Below are positions 5,683 through 13,759 of a stretch of DNA of 14,418 nt, piece by piece (the stretch's first letter is position 1; each line of letters begins with the position of its first letter). Below the pieces are notes generated by a model, which was given only the letters and a program-made list of their open reading frames with translations, was not told the DNA's origin and searched no databases. The stretch is from CAYNTC01 sp964432925 (lineage in GTDB: Bacteria > Planctomycetota > Phycisphaerae > Sedimentisphaerales > Anaerobacaceae). Where the stretch lies: assembly GCA_964432925.1 (NCBI GenBank), contig CAYSPM010000066.1, forward strand, positions 1 through 14,418, read 5' to 3'. The position numbers were made by a program, and so were the translations under genes.

Positions 5683-7250
5683 TTACATTCTTTTGTAGCG
5701 GGGACCGCCAGTGCCTTCCGGAACCGTCCAGCGGATATTGTCAAACGGACATTTTCTCTGGCAGGTCTTACAATGCAGGCAGTTGGACGGGTTTGCGGGC
5801 CTTACTTCATCGTGGATTGTCTCATACACTCCAGCAGGGCAAAACGTGATACAAGGGCTATTGAATATCGGTGTGCATTTAGTTTCACAAATAGTTTTAT
5901 CCAGGATTTTCAGATGTGATGGTTGCTCCTCACGGTGTTCCGTGGCTGCTACAGCCGTGAATGTATCTTTGTCAAAATTCTGATTGGGTTTTAGACGATA
6001 TTTAGCGATTGTCATGGATTCATAGTCTTTTTCGATTTCAAACTTCGGCAGCAGGCCTCCAAGAACCGAAAGTGGCATGCCCTGCAACGGGCCAAATTTA
6101 GCAACTGCCTGTCGGAAATTCCGAGCAGAGTACATTTCTTTTATGATATTGGATCGTTCGACCAGCTCAGTATACCTAACAGCAGACTGCTGAGAAGTGT
6201 CAAAGCTATCAACGATGGCTTTTGCAGCCTGTATGCCGGAATCGATAGCATTATGCAGGCCTTTGATCTTGAGCATGTTGACAAAACCGGCGCTGTCACC
6301 AAGTATCATTACATTAGCCATACCAATACTTCCGGTCTGCGGGTCTCTTGGTATCGCATAGTATCCCCCTTCCGGAATCATTTTCGCGCCGGCTTCAACG
6401 ACCGTGCCGCCCTCAATAAACTGCCTGACAAACCGATGCTCTTTGAAACGAACCAACGCGTCCTGTGGGTTGAAATTATAGTACTTCCAATCAGCACCGA
6501 CGATCATGCCCACGGACAGGTGATCCTGGACACCGGCGTAGATAATGCCACCGCCGAACATTCCCGGGCCGATGACCGGCGCCCAGATTGGATAGCCCAT
6601 AGCGTGAACTACCCGGCCAGCGGTGAATTTTTTGTACTGTTCAGGAGTTACGTTTATTAGTTCTTTTACTCCGACTGAGTAAAGCTGGTTAGACTCTCGC
6701 CGAAGATTTGCCTTATCTATAAACCTTTCTGTCACCAAGCCGTCACAGCCTTCGGCAAGCACTACAAAGTCGGCGTTGATGATTTCTCCCTCGACGTAGT
6801 TCGGTTGTTTGTTGCCTTCTTTATCAAGTCCCTGATCCACGAGCTTAACGCCAATAGCCTTACCAGATGACTCATCAAGGATTATGTCCTCAGCCGCAAA
6901 GCCCGTCAGCACTTCTGCGCCGAGATCCCTGGCAATCAGGCCCATCCACTTGGTTAGCTTGCTAATTGAAACAGAATAATCTCCCTCGTGTATCATCTGG
7001 CCAAAGCCAAGTCGCAAGAGCTTACTGAGCTTTATCGCAAAGAAGATATTGAAAGCATACTCTTTGCCGAGCAAAAACATGATGTCGTCTTTGTCGATCT
7101 TGTTCACCAGCACTTCTTTGGCTGCTTCGGTCTCCTGCCAGCCCGGTATTGCTGAATCCAGCAGCGAATGTAATGGCTCTGGCTCCAAGACCGCACCGGA
7201 GAGGTTGTGATTGCCCAGTTCGAGAGCCTTTTCTATCACACAAACATCAA
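5683..7250 (-). CDS. Fused EtfC-EtfX / ETF-quinone oxidoreductase (N-terminus lost in assembly gap)
   Basis: This flavoprotein passes electrons from ETF to the quinone pool. The visible 522 codons begin at the N run with DVCVIEKALELGNHNLSGA, the end of the second strand of an FAD Rossmann fold, so the first ~35 residues with the GxGxxG motif are missing. The GTG at 7239 is not a real start. Counting from 7239, the second FAD motif GDSAGFVNMLKIKGLHNAIDSG lies near residues 325-350. The last ~76 residues (5686-5913) form a ferredoxin-like domain with C451, C455, C463, C467 and C487-x2-C490-x2-C493-x3-C497, ending VPEGTGGPRY. Classical ETF-QO has one [4Fe-4S] cluster; eight cysteines here suggest two, as in FixX/EtfX. 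The gene follows the fused ETF on the same strand. Family: FixC/EtfC plus FixX/EtfX fused. Confidence 0.92.
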
Positions 7251-7350
7251 NNNNNNNNNNNNNNNNNNNNNNNNNNNNNNNNNNNNNNNNNNNNNNNNNN
7301 NNNNNNNNNNNNNNNNNNNNNNNNNNNNNNNNNNNNNNNNNNNNNNNNNN
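7251..7350. other. Assembly gap (100 N)
   Basis: Exactly 100 N, the usual placeholder for a scaffold join of unknown size. On the right, ETF alpha stops inside its conserved FAD domain, right after the IQHMIGVANTETIV stretch; on the left, EtfC starts in the middle of its FAD fold. The missing C-terminal ~35-45 and N-terminal ~35 residues need more than 200 bp, so the true gap is probably larger than shown. Confidence 0.97.
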
Positions 7351-9338
7351 GCAACGATAGTCTCAGTATTGGCAACACCGATCATGTGCTGAATGGCACC
7401 TGAAATTCCAAGGGCGACATACAGCTTGGATACGATCGAGGTACCGGTTTGCCCAACCTGATGAGCGCGCTCAACAAAGCCCTGCTCTACTGCTGCGCGT
7501 GAGGCGCCCCTTTCGATCTGCGCATCTAATTTCTTGCTCAAGCCATTACACAAAGCTCCAACAAGCTGCTCATAGTTGTCTCGACTCTGCACGCCCTTGC
7601 CGCCGCTTACGATTATTTCAGCATCGAAGTTAACGTCACCGGTGCCCAATTCCGTCTTTAGAATCTTCAGACTGACGTCGTCCTCCGTAAACTCAACTTT
7701 GTGATTGATGATCTTGCCTTGTCTGGATGGGTCGGGAGGAATTCTCTTCAAAACACCTGGCCTGGCAGTAGCCATTTGCGATCTTGAGTTCTTGGTGCGG
7801 ATAGTAGCCATCACGTTTCCACCAAGCGCCGGCCGGGTTTGTAAAAGCAAACCTATATCACCTCTTCGGGAACTGTCTCTAATGTCCAGGCCCGTACAGT
7901 CAGCGGTCAGACCGCACCCTACGCTGTAGGAAACCATCGGAGCCAGCATCCTACCTTGTGGCGTCGCGGCACAAAGGACTATCTGCGGCCAATACGTACT
8001 TATGGCATCAGCGATGGCCTTGCGGCGTGCTGTTGGATCGAAGACTTTCAGTAGCTTGTCATCGACAACATATATGTTGTCTGCTCCGGCAGTAATCAGT
8101 TCTTTCGTCATCGACTCAACATCATAACCTGCCAGGCAAACTCCAACTTTGGCCTCGAGCGAATCAGCAAGTTCCCTGGCCTTTCCAATAAGCTCAAACG
8201 TAGCTGGATGAACTTCGCCTTCGCTGTGTTCGGCTATAACCCAAACCTCACCCTTAAACGCCGGCTCGGTAAGCGTAAATCCGTTGATCATGTCTTCGAG
8301 CGCTCTTTTGTGAAATCGCTCTTCGACTGCGGAAAGAATTTTCTTTCTGGTTACGTCATCAATCTCGTTAACTTTTTTAATACCAAGTTCATTCAGCGTA
8401 TTTGTAAGGACCTTATAGTCTTGCTGCTCTTTTATTGTCCCCTCGAAGTTTCTCTCAAACAATGACGCACGTCTGGTTGGCAAGACATAGCGGGCAGCCT
8501 GGGACTGACCGGCTTTGGCAGAGTCGCCATTATCGCTCTTGAAACTTTCCACAAGCACCTTTGCCAGATCGTTAACATTGCTGAGCTGTTCACATTTTCT
8601 GGTGCTTTTGCCTGGTGGGAAAACGCGTATCACCGCTGTTTTGGAGCCTTGTACGCCTATGTGTGTTGCATTGATGTCGTCGTTGCCCCATTGAATAACT
8701 TCGGTCTTGTAAGCCCATCGGGTGCCGAAAAATGTCGCAAACAGAGGATACTCATATTTAGCGACAGTTATCACGGCAGGCAGTTTTTTGGCAGCAACCA
8801 CCTGGCTGCCTCCACTGATGATCCGCGTAAATTCAAATCGCCCATTTTTGAACTCAGCGCCAGTCACATAAGCAATGCAGGGCAGCGACAATTCTTCGGC
8901 TATTTGTGGCGGTACCTGAGCTGTGTCACCATCAACCGACTGCATACCACAGACCACAAAGTAATCACCGTTATTATTTAGAAATTCTTTGACAATCTTT
9001 CTCACAGCAAATGCGAGGGGATTAGCCGTGGCTACCGTATCCGCTCCGCCCAACGCCCGGTCTGTCAGCAGCACAACTTTGTCAGCGCATCTACTCAAGC
9101 AATATCGCAACACCTCTTCAGCCATAGGCGGACCCATTGTCAGGGCGATTATTTTGGCCTTGTCATCGTTGCTAATTCTTCTCATATAGTTCGCGAAAGC
9201 CAAAGCTTGCGTATCCAGTTCATTGATTACGCTGGCCAATCGCGTCCGAATGAGCGTGCCGGTCTCGGGGTCGAACGCATTGTCAGTTATTTGCGATACG
9301 TCAGGGACCTGCTTTACTAAGACGATGTAGTCGCTCAT
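7351..9338 (-). CDS. Electron transfer flavoprotein, beta and alpha subunits fused (3' end in gap)
   Basis: ETF takes electrons from dehydrogenases or NADH via FAD and hands them to a quinone oxidoreductase. 662 residues are visible from the ATG at 9338. Residues 1-~265 are ETF beta: MSDYIVLVKQVPD, GADTVATANPLAFAVRKI (98-115) and GMQSVDGDTAQVPPQIAEEL (131-150). A linker of about 100 residues follows. From ~362 (EVWVIAEHSEGEVHPATFEL) it is ETF alpha, with TRPALGGNVMATIR (501-514) and the FAD-binding blocks SGGKGVQSRDNY, GASRAAVEQGF, QVGQTG and GISGAIQH. The C-terminal ~40 residues lie in the N run. The DGDTAQV motif of the beta half is typical of NAD-binding ETFs, including bifurcating ones; non-bifurcating mammalian-type beta subunits have a different sequence there. 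Separate subunits are the rule in most bacteria; beta-alpha fusion is known in some archaea. Next gene in the operon: the EtfC-X fusion. No clear Shine-Dalgarno is seen. Confidence 0.95.
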
Positions 9339-9504
9339 TTTTCAGATCTCATATCTGGTGCAGCATACACTGTTTTAGCTGTGCACGATTACCGAACCCC
9401 AAAAAACGCTTAAGGCTGCCGGAATCATATTAACAGACTCAGATTGACCTAATTTTAGTTGAAAACCGACGTAAATAGCTATTTGACAACAACATATCGA
9501 ACTT

Positions 9505-9603
9505 TGTCATTCCCGTGAAAACGGGAATCCAATTTGATGAAAACTTTAATGGATTCCCGCCCATTCGGCTAGCGCTCAGGGCAAGCCCTGCGCGGGAATG
9601 ACA
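9505..9603. repeat. REP-like palindromic element (GTCATTCCCG family)
   Basis: The element starts TGTCATTCCCG (9505-9515) and ends CGGGAATGACA (9593-9603), an 11-bp inverted repeat. Inside there are two hairpins. ATTCCCGT-GAAA-ACGGGAAT (9509-9528) is perfect. The second pairs ATTCCCGC (9553-9560) with GCGGGAAT (9592-9599), with an inner stem CAGGGC-AA-GCCCTG. Elements of this form are scattered non-coding repeats in many bacterial genomes. It carries no gene. It lies upstream of the ETF operon, in a region that also holds another, unrelated structured element. Confidence 0.85.
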
Positions 9604-9799
9604 CAAAGAATCGGTCAGTTTGAGTAACAAAACAAGCTGCGTTGCGAAGAACAGACCTCCGCAGCCAGCAGAAAACTGGATTATATCAGAATCTGGGATT
9701 CTTTCAAACAATATAGCTCCCTTCGTAACCGACGTGTGAGTGTCGAGTTTGTAGGTAGTTTTTTTGGCCTTTAGCACCAATTTATCCATAGAAGCGTAC

Positions 9800-9916
9800 C
9801 CATCCCCAAGCTACGCTTGAGGCTGCCACACGTCATTCATTATCTATCGTGTCTCTTGCCTCGTTTATGATGATCAGGTGGCAGCCTCATCTCTTCGAGA
9901 TGGGGATGGTTTTTTT
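9800..9916 (+). other. Structured element: four-way junction followed by T7
   Basis: Plus strand: CCATCCCC (9800-9807) pairs with GGGGATGG (9902-9909). Next inside, AAGC-TAC-GCTT (9808-9818) is a hairpin. TGAGGCTGCCAC (9818-9829) pairs perfectly with GTGGCAGCCTCA (9878-9889) around a 48-nt loop. ATCTC-TTC-GAGAT (9889-9901) is a second hairpin. Four stems stack with almost no unpaired base, and seven T (9910-9916) follow at once. The T-run reads on the plus strand, but no plus-strand gene lies within 4.8 kb upstream, so a normal terminator role does not fit the flanking minus-strand genes. It could be a self-contained RNA, a cruciform-forming DNA repeat, or a non-autonomous transposable element of a hairpin-ended family. 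The identity is unknown to me. Confidence 0.65.
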
Positions 9917-9978
9917 CAAAATAAGCCTTTTTACCTACAAAGATGACATGCACCCTGACCGACCGGTTACTTGAGCTT

Positions 9979-10131
9979 TTAGAATGTGAATTGGTAGTAT
10001 CGTCCGTCAAGAATCGGATGGTTCTGAATCAGCCGTGCGATCAGTCCATGAGGGATATTGGACAGCATGACAGGTTGGAAAAGTCCATTCGCAGGCAGTG
10101 ACGCCAAGGCTTTTATGCTGCGACCGGTCAA
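9979..10131 (-). CDS. Possible small ORF (50 aa) after the GH130 gene
   Basis: An open frame follows the stop of the GH130 gene in another frame. From a TTG at 10131, 4 nt after the GH130 TGA, it reads 50 residues, starting TGRSIKALASLPANGLFQP and ending HPILDGRYYQFTF before TAA (9981-9979). The first in-frame ATG (VMLSNIPHG) would give only 29 residues. Composition and codon choice look coding, but no family is recognised, there is no clear Shine-Dalgarno and the length could arise by chance. It could be a translationally coupled small gene or the tail of a frameshifted gene. Confidence 0.27.
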   Translation of the reverse strand: MTGRSIKALASLPANGLFQPVMLSNIPHGLIARLIQNHPILDGRYYQFTF

Positions 10132-10135
10132 TGGC

Positions 10136-11095
10136 TCATTCGGTTGCCTGAGGGCTGGACATTATGTAATCGAGGACGTCGCTGAGTTTAGCTGTGGCAA
10201 CGGCGACAGTACAATCTGCGGCGCCGTAGTAAAGGTGGAGCTGATTTGTCTCTTTTTGAACGATAGCTCCGCTTGGGAACACCACATCACTTACGTCACC
10301 GATGCGTTCGTAGTAGGCGCTCGGGCCCAATACCCATTCGTCACTTCGGCGCAAAACCTTCCAGGGCGATTCCAAATCGAGAAGGGCCAAGCCGACCCGG
10401 TATATCTGTCCTGCGGAGGTGCTACGGACACCATGATAGAACATCAGCCAACCTTGCGAGGTTTCTATTGGGTGACAAGCCAGACCGACTCTGTGGCAGT
10501 CCCAGTAAGCCGTTCTTGTTCTGACGAGCAGTTGATGGTCCCCCCAGTGCTTAAGATCAGGGGAGAAGCTGAGCCAAATATGTGCCTCACCGCGGACTAT
10601 AGGTCGATGAATTAGAGCGAATCGACCATTGAATCTACGAGGAAAAAGGCATGCATCTTTATCCTCCGGTGGCAGGAGGGCACCGAGCCTGGCAAAAGTC
10701 CGAAAGTTCTTAGTGATAGCCAGTGAGATTACGGGTCCGCCTTCACTGAAGGAGACGTAAGTAACGCCAAACTGCTTTTGCTCTTCAAGCCAAACGATGC
10801 GTGGGTCTTCCAAGCCCCATCTTTCCTCGCGAGAGCTTTGGTCAGCTTCAAGTGTGGGTGCGGGATCGATTTGCCAGTTGGTAAAGCCGTCGGTGCTTCT
10901 GGCAACAGTCAAGTGTGAAAAGCCACGCATATCCTCGACGCGGATAAGAAGTAGTGTCTCCGTGTTTAACTTAGCCGCCGCAGGATTGAAAACGGCGTTG
11001 GCGGGATAAGGCCAGTCCTGTGGTGTCAGTATGGGATTGTCGTCATACTTACAGAAAAGGTCATGTGCTTTTTTTTCACGTGAGATTTCTGTCAT
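10136..11095 (-). CDS. GH130 family glycoside phosphorylase/hydrolase
   Basis: This 319-residue five-bladed beta-propeller enzyme belongs to the family that splits beta-mannosides (or related linkages), often by phosphorolysis to mannose-1-phosphate. Family signatures in order: NPIL (20-23), VFNPAA (35-40), RVEDMRG (52-58) with D55 as the likely proton donor, GLEDPRI (94-100), KDACLFPRR (146-154), WD-HRVG (198-204), the GLALLDLESPWKVLRR block (235-250), VVFPSG (271-276) and LYYGAAD (288-294). There is no signal peptide, so it should be cytoplasmic. Length is typical. The start at 11095 is the first ATG; only a weak GGGA precedes it. The 253-nt gap from the ABC transporter gene upstream has no gene. 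Whether it is a phosphorylase or hydrolase, and on which sugar, cannot be told from the sequence alone. Confidence 0.92.
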   Translation of the reverse strand: MTEISREKKAHDLFCKYDDNPILTPQDWPYPANAVFNPAAAKLNTETLLLIRVEDMRGFSHLTVARSTDGFTNWQIDPAPTLEADQSSREERWGLEDPRIVWLEEQKQFGVTYVSFSEGGPVISLAITKNFRTFARLGALLPPEDKDACLFPRRFNGRFALIHRPIVRGEAHIWLSFSPDLKHWGDHQLLVRTRTAYWDCHRVGLACHPIETSQGWLMFYHGVRSTSAGQIYRVGLALLDLESPWKVLRRSDEWVLGPSAYYERIGDVSDVVFPSGAIVQKETNQLHLYYGAADCTVAVATAKLSDVLDYIMSSPQATE

Positions 11096-11348
11096 AGTTC
11101 AGTTCCCAAAGCATCGCATTGATCTTCACAAATAATAAATGTCTGTTGCAAGTTGAGTTCCAAAGTCCGTACTGTTTTGGGCATAAGGCTTTTTCTATCC
11201 AGTCTAAATCGACCAGATGGGTTATTTACTATAAGCAAATATGTACATATCAGGCAACCAGCGTTAGAAAATCTTCGGGCAGAAGATCCGGCTCGAACGG
11301 TGCCGTTAGCTTCGTATTCAGAATCTGTGAAGATATTCGACCAGTGGA

Positions 11349-13544
11349 TTATGTCCTTACTAACTGAGTTTCGTACAATCCTTGATACAATGGGCAGGTT
11401 TGCATGAGCTCATCGTGCTGACCTTGTGCGATAATCTGTCCATTATCTATTACTACTATCAAATCCGCAGAAATTACAGTACTGAATCTGTGCGCGATTA
11501 TAAGAGTGGTACGGTCCTGCATGATTTCTTCGATTGCCTTATGAATTTTTGCTTCGCTATCGGCATCTACCTGGCTCGTCGCCTCGTCAAAGATTAAGAT
11601 CGGGGGATTTTTCAAGATTGCTCTGGCAATGACGATTCTTTGCAGTTGACCGCCACTTAGCCCTGTACCCTGTTCTCCAATTAAGGTGTCATATTTATCC
11701 GGCAGAAAATCGATGAATTCGTGAGCGTATGCTCGCCTGGCTGCTGCGATTATTTCTTTTTCTGTGGCGCCGGGTTTACCATAGGCAATGTTCGCTGCTA
11801 TAGTGTCATTGAAGGTGACCACATTCTGGGTGACAAGCCCAATTTGGCTTCGCAGGCTGAAGAGCGTCACATCGCGGATGTCTTGTCCATCTATCAGGAC
11901 CTGGCCGGTGTCCGGGTCGTAGAACCTTGGTATGAGCTTTGCAAGGGTTGTTTTGCCTGAGCCATTAGGCCCGACAATGGCAACATTATGGCCAGCACTT
12001 ATCGTCAGATTCACTTCTCTGAGCACCGGCTTATTGCTGGCTGGATAAGTAAAGACAACGTCTCTGAATTCCAGCTTATCCTTCAACGGCGGCAGTGAGG
12101 CGGCGTTTGGTTGTTCAAACTCTATTGGTCTATCCAGAACGGCAAATACCCTTTCGGCGGCGGCATTTGCCTGCTGGATTTTGTTCCAGATGTCACTTGT
12201 TTTTCGAACAGCATCTGCGGAGGCACCAAGCAGGACGAGTAGCACTAAAAACTGCGGGCTGTCTATTCGACCCTGAGTTACCCAGTGTACGCCGACTATC
12301 AGGGCAGCCGAGCCTGCAATCATTCCAAGGACTTCCAGCACAGGATTCGTGACGGCATCGACTCTGGAAATTTTCAAAAGTTGCCTTAAGAGCTGTCTGT
12401 TTATGGCTTTGAATCCTTCTCGTTCGTGTTTCTGCTGGTTATAAACTTTTACAATTTCAAGCCCTGACATTGTTCCCTGGAGCTTTGCGAGCATTTGCGA
12501 GCTGGCTACAAGGGACTTTCCCGTGGCTCGTTTCATTTTCTTGCCGAAAGCAGACAGCAGCACCAGCACAAGAGGGGCCCCACAGAGGAAAATAAGCGTC
12601 AATTGCCAGTTAAGCCAAGCGGCTGCAGCCAGCATGAATAGCGCATTTAGCGGTTCCCGAAGTGCTTTGCCGAGCATGATTTTTATCGCCTGGCCCATTA
12701 CCGCGGTGTCACGGACTATTCTACTGACGCTATCGCTCGGCCTTTCATCGGCGAAAAACCCTACCGGCATGTCTGTCAGGTGGCTGAAGAGGTCCTCCCG
12801 CAGGTGACTTATTCCCACCTGCACTATCTTCTGTGCCAAATAGCCCTGGTAGAATTTCGCCAGACATCGAATGACTGTAACCACAGTTATTGCAAATATA
12901 ATGGACACTACCGCCCTGATCTTGTTTTCGTTTGTTTGTTGCCTTGGTAGGATACTGACAGCCCATTGTGCTCGGTTGATCAATGCATTTTTAATGGCCC
13001 AGTTAGTGCGCTCCATGCCGCTCCATCGCATGGTTTGAACGTATGCCTCGTTATGGTGAGTAATCAGTTGCAGGTGTTTGTCCTCTAAGACTCCTTCTTT
13101 GTTCATTCTCTTGAGATGTACTGTTATTTGCTTTTTGCGGGTCGTAGCCATTTCTTCAAGGAGTTGCGCGAACGGTATTTGGGGTTCATCAGATGTCGGC
13201 TGATTGCCCAGGCCAACAATTACGTCGGCTGGTTTGAGGTTGGCAGCTTCAGCGAGGCTTTTTTCCTTAACGTTAGTTATCAGGAGCTGATAGGCCAGAG
13301 CTGGGTTGTGGCTAATGTCTGTAGCTCTTGGAACGTTGAACTCGAGGCCGTAGTGATATTCGCAGGCTTTTCGATCAATCCAGCCGTGCAGCCCTTCGTC
13401 GTCCATCATGACTTTGAGAAGGGGAATAATCGTCATGAAGCTCAGCGATAGAAGTGCGGCGACAATTATGGCGCTGAAAACGACGACAGTGATTCGAGGC
13501 CATTGAGGCCAGATATACCGAAATATTCGCCTGAAGGCCCTCAT
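11349..13544 (-). CDS. MsbA-like ABC exporter (fused membrane and ATPase domains) with PDZ-like periplasmic insert
   Basis: This 731-residue half-transporter probably acts as a homodimer that flips lipids or lipid-linked molecules across the inner membrane. TM1 is at ~18-46. TM2 comes only at ~209-232; TM3-4 lie at ~297-335 and TM5-6 at ~400-445. The loop between TM1 and TM2 is about 160 residues instead of a few dozen. Residues ~84-165 (LITNVKEKSLAEAANLKPADVIVGLGNQP ... QITVHLKR) look like a PDZ domain. The ATPase domain has Walker A GPNGSGKT (525-532), Q-loop VTQN, signature LSGGQ (629-633), Walker B ILIFDEA (649-655) and H-loop H685: all catalytic motifs are intact. GGAG lies 11 nt before the ATG. 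It is divergent from the MBL-fold hydrolase gene. The substrate is unknown. Confidence 0.95.
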   Translation of the reverse strand: MRAFRRIFRYIWPQWPRITVVVFSAIIVAALLSLSFMTIIPLLKVMMDDEGLHGWIDRKACEYHYGLEFNVPRATDISHNPALAYQLLITNVKEKSLAEAANLKPADVIVGLGNQPTSDEPQIPFAQLLEEMATTRKKQITVHLKRMNKEGVLEDKHLQLITHHNEAYVQTMRWSGMERTNWAIKNALINRAQWAVSILPRQQTNENKIRAVVSIIFAITVVTVIRCLAKFYQGYLAQKIVQVGISHLREDLFSHLTDMPVGFFADERPSDSVSRIVRDTAVMGQAIKIMLGKALREPLNALFMLAAAAWLNWQLTLIFLCGAPLVLVLLSAFGKKMKRATGKSLVASSQMLAKLQGTMSGLEIVKVYNQQKHEREGFKAINRQLLRQLLKISRVDAVTNPVLEVLGMIAGSAALIVGVHWVTQGRIDSPQFLVLLVLLGASADAVRKTSDIWNKIQQANAAAERVFAVLDRPIEFEQPNAASLPPLKDKLEFRDVVFTYPASNKPVLREVNLTISAGHNVAIVGPNGSGKTTLAKLIPRFYDPDTGQVLIDGQDIRDVTLFSLRSQIGLVTQNVVTFNDTIAANIAYGKPGATEKEIIAAARRAYAHEFIDFLPDKYDTLIGEQGTGLSGGQLQRIVIARAILKNPPILIFDEATSQVDADSEAKIHKAIEEIMQDRTTLIIAHRFSTVISADLIVVIDNGQIIAQGQHDELMQTCPLYQGLYETQLVRT

Positions 13545-13598
13545 ACTTTAGATTTCTCCAGTCGGCCCAAAGTTTATAGTGCGACGAAGCTCAGTATA

Positions 13599-13647
13599 TA
13601 GCGTATAGCATTTACTTTTTTTTCTATGTGCTCTATGCTGTACGCTA
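13599..13647. repeat. Imperfect inverted repeat between divergent genes
   Basis: TAGCGTATAGCAT (13599-13611) and ATGCTGTACGCTA (13635-13647) are complementary at 12 of 13 positions around a T-rich 23-nt loop. It lies between the divergent ABC exporter and MBL hydrolase genes. It could be an operator, a terminator-like hairpin or a copy of an interspersed repeat; the sequence alone does not decide. Confidence 0.45.
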
Positions 13648-13705
13648 TTTTAGGCCTGAGCAAACTAACAAACTTGAGGCTGTCGGTCAAGCGGAAAGGC
13701 GGGTG

Positions 13706-13734
13706 TTGACGGCCGGTAACGTTTTCGTTAGTGT
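13706..13734 (+). promoter_or_regulatory. Putative promoter of the MBL-fold hydrolase gene
   Basis: TTGACG (13706-13711) and TAGTGT (13729-13734) are separated by 17 nt, placing the start near 13741. The Shine-Dalgarno AGAGGA (13746-13751) lies 8 nt before the ATG at 13760, so the leader would be about 20 nt. Confidence 0.4.
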
Positions 13735-13759
13735 AAGCCGTTTTTAGAGGACAATTTGT

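Noticed and set aside
7149..7403. Plus-strand frames running through the N run
   Set aside because: They exist only because N was translated as X, and they are antisense to the ETF genes.
9439..9789. 116-aa minus-strand open frame
   Set aside because: Its C-terminal half is translated REP element (NWIPVFTGMTK), a known artefact. The first ~60 residues match no family I know; a gene broken by the repeat is possible but cannot be supported.
10058..10615. 185-aa plus-strand open frame
   Set aside because: It is antisense to GH130, whose family motifs are unmistakable on the minus strand.
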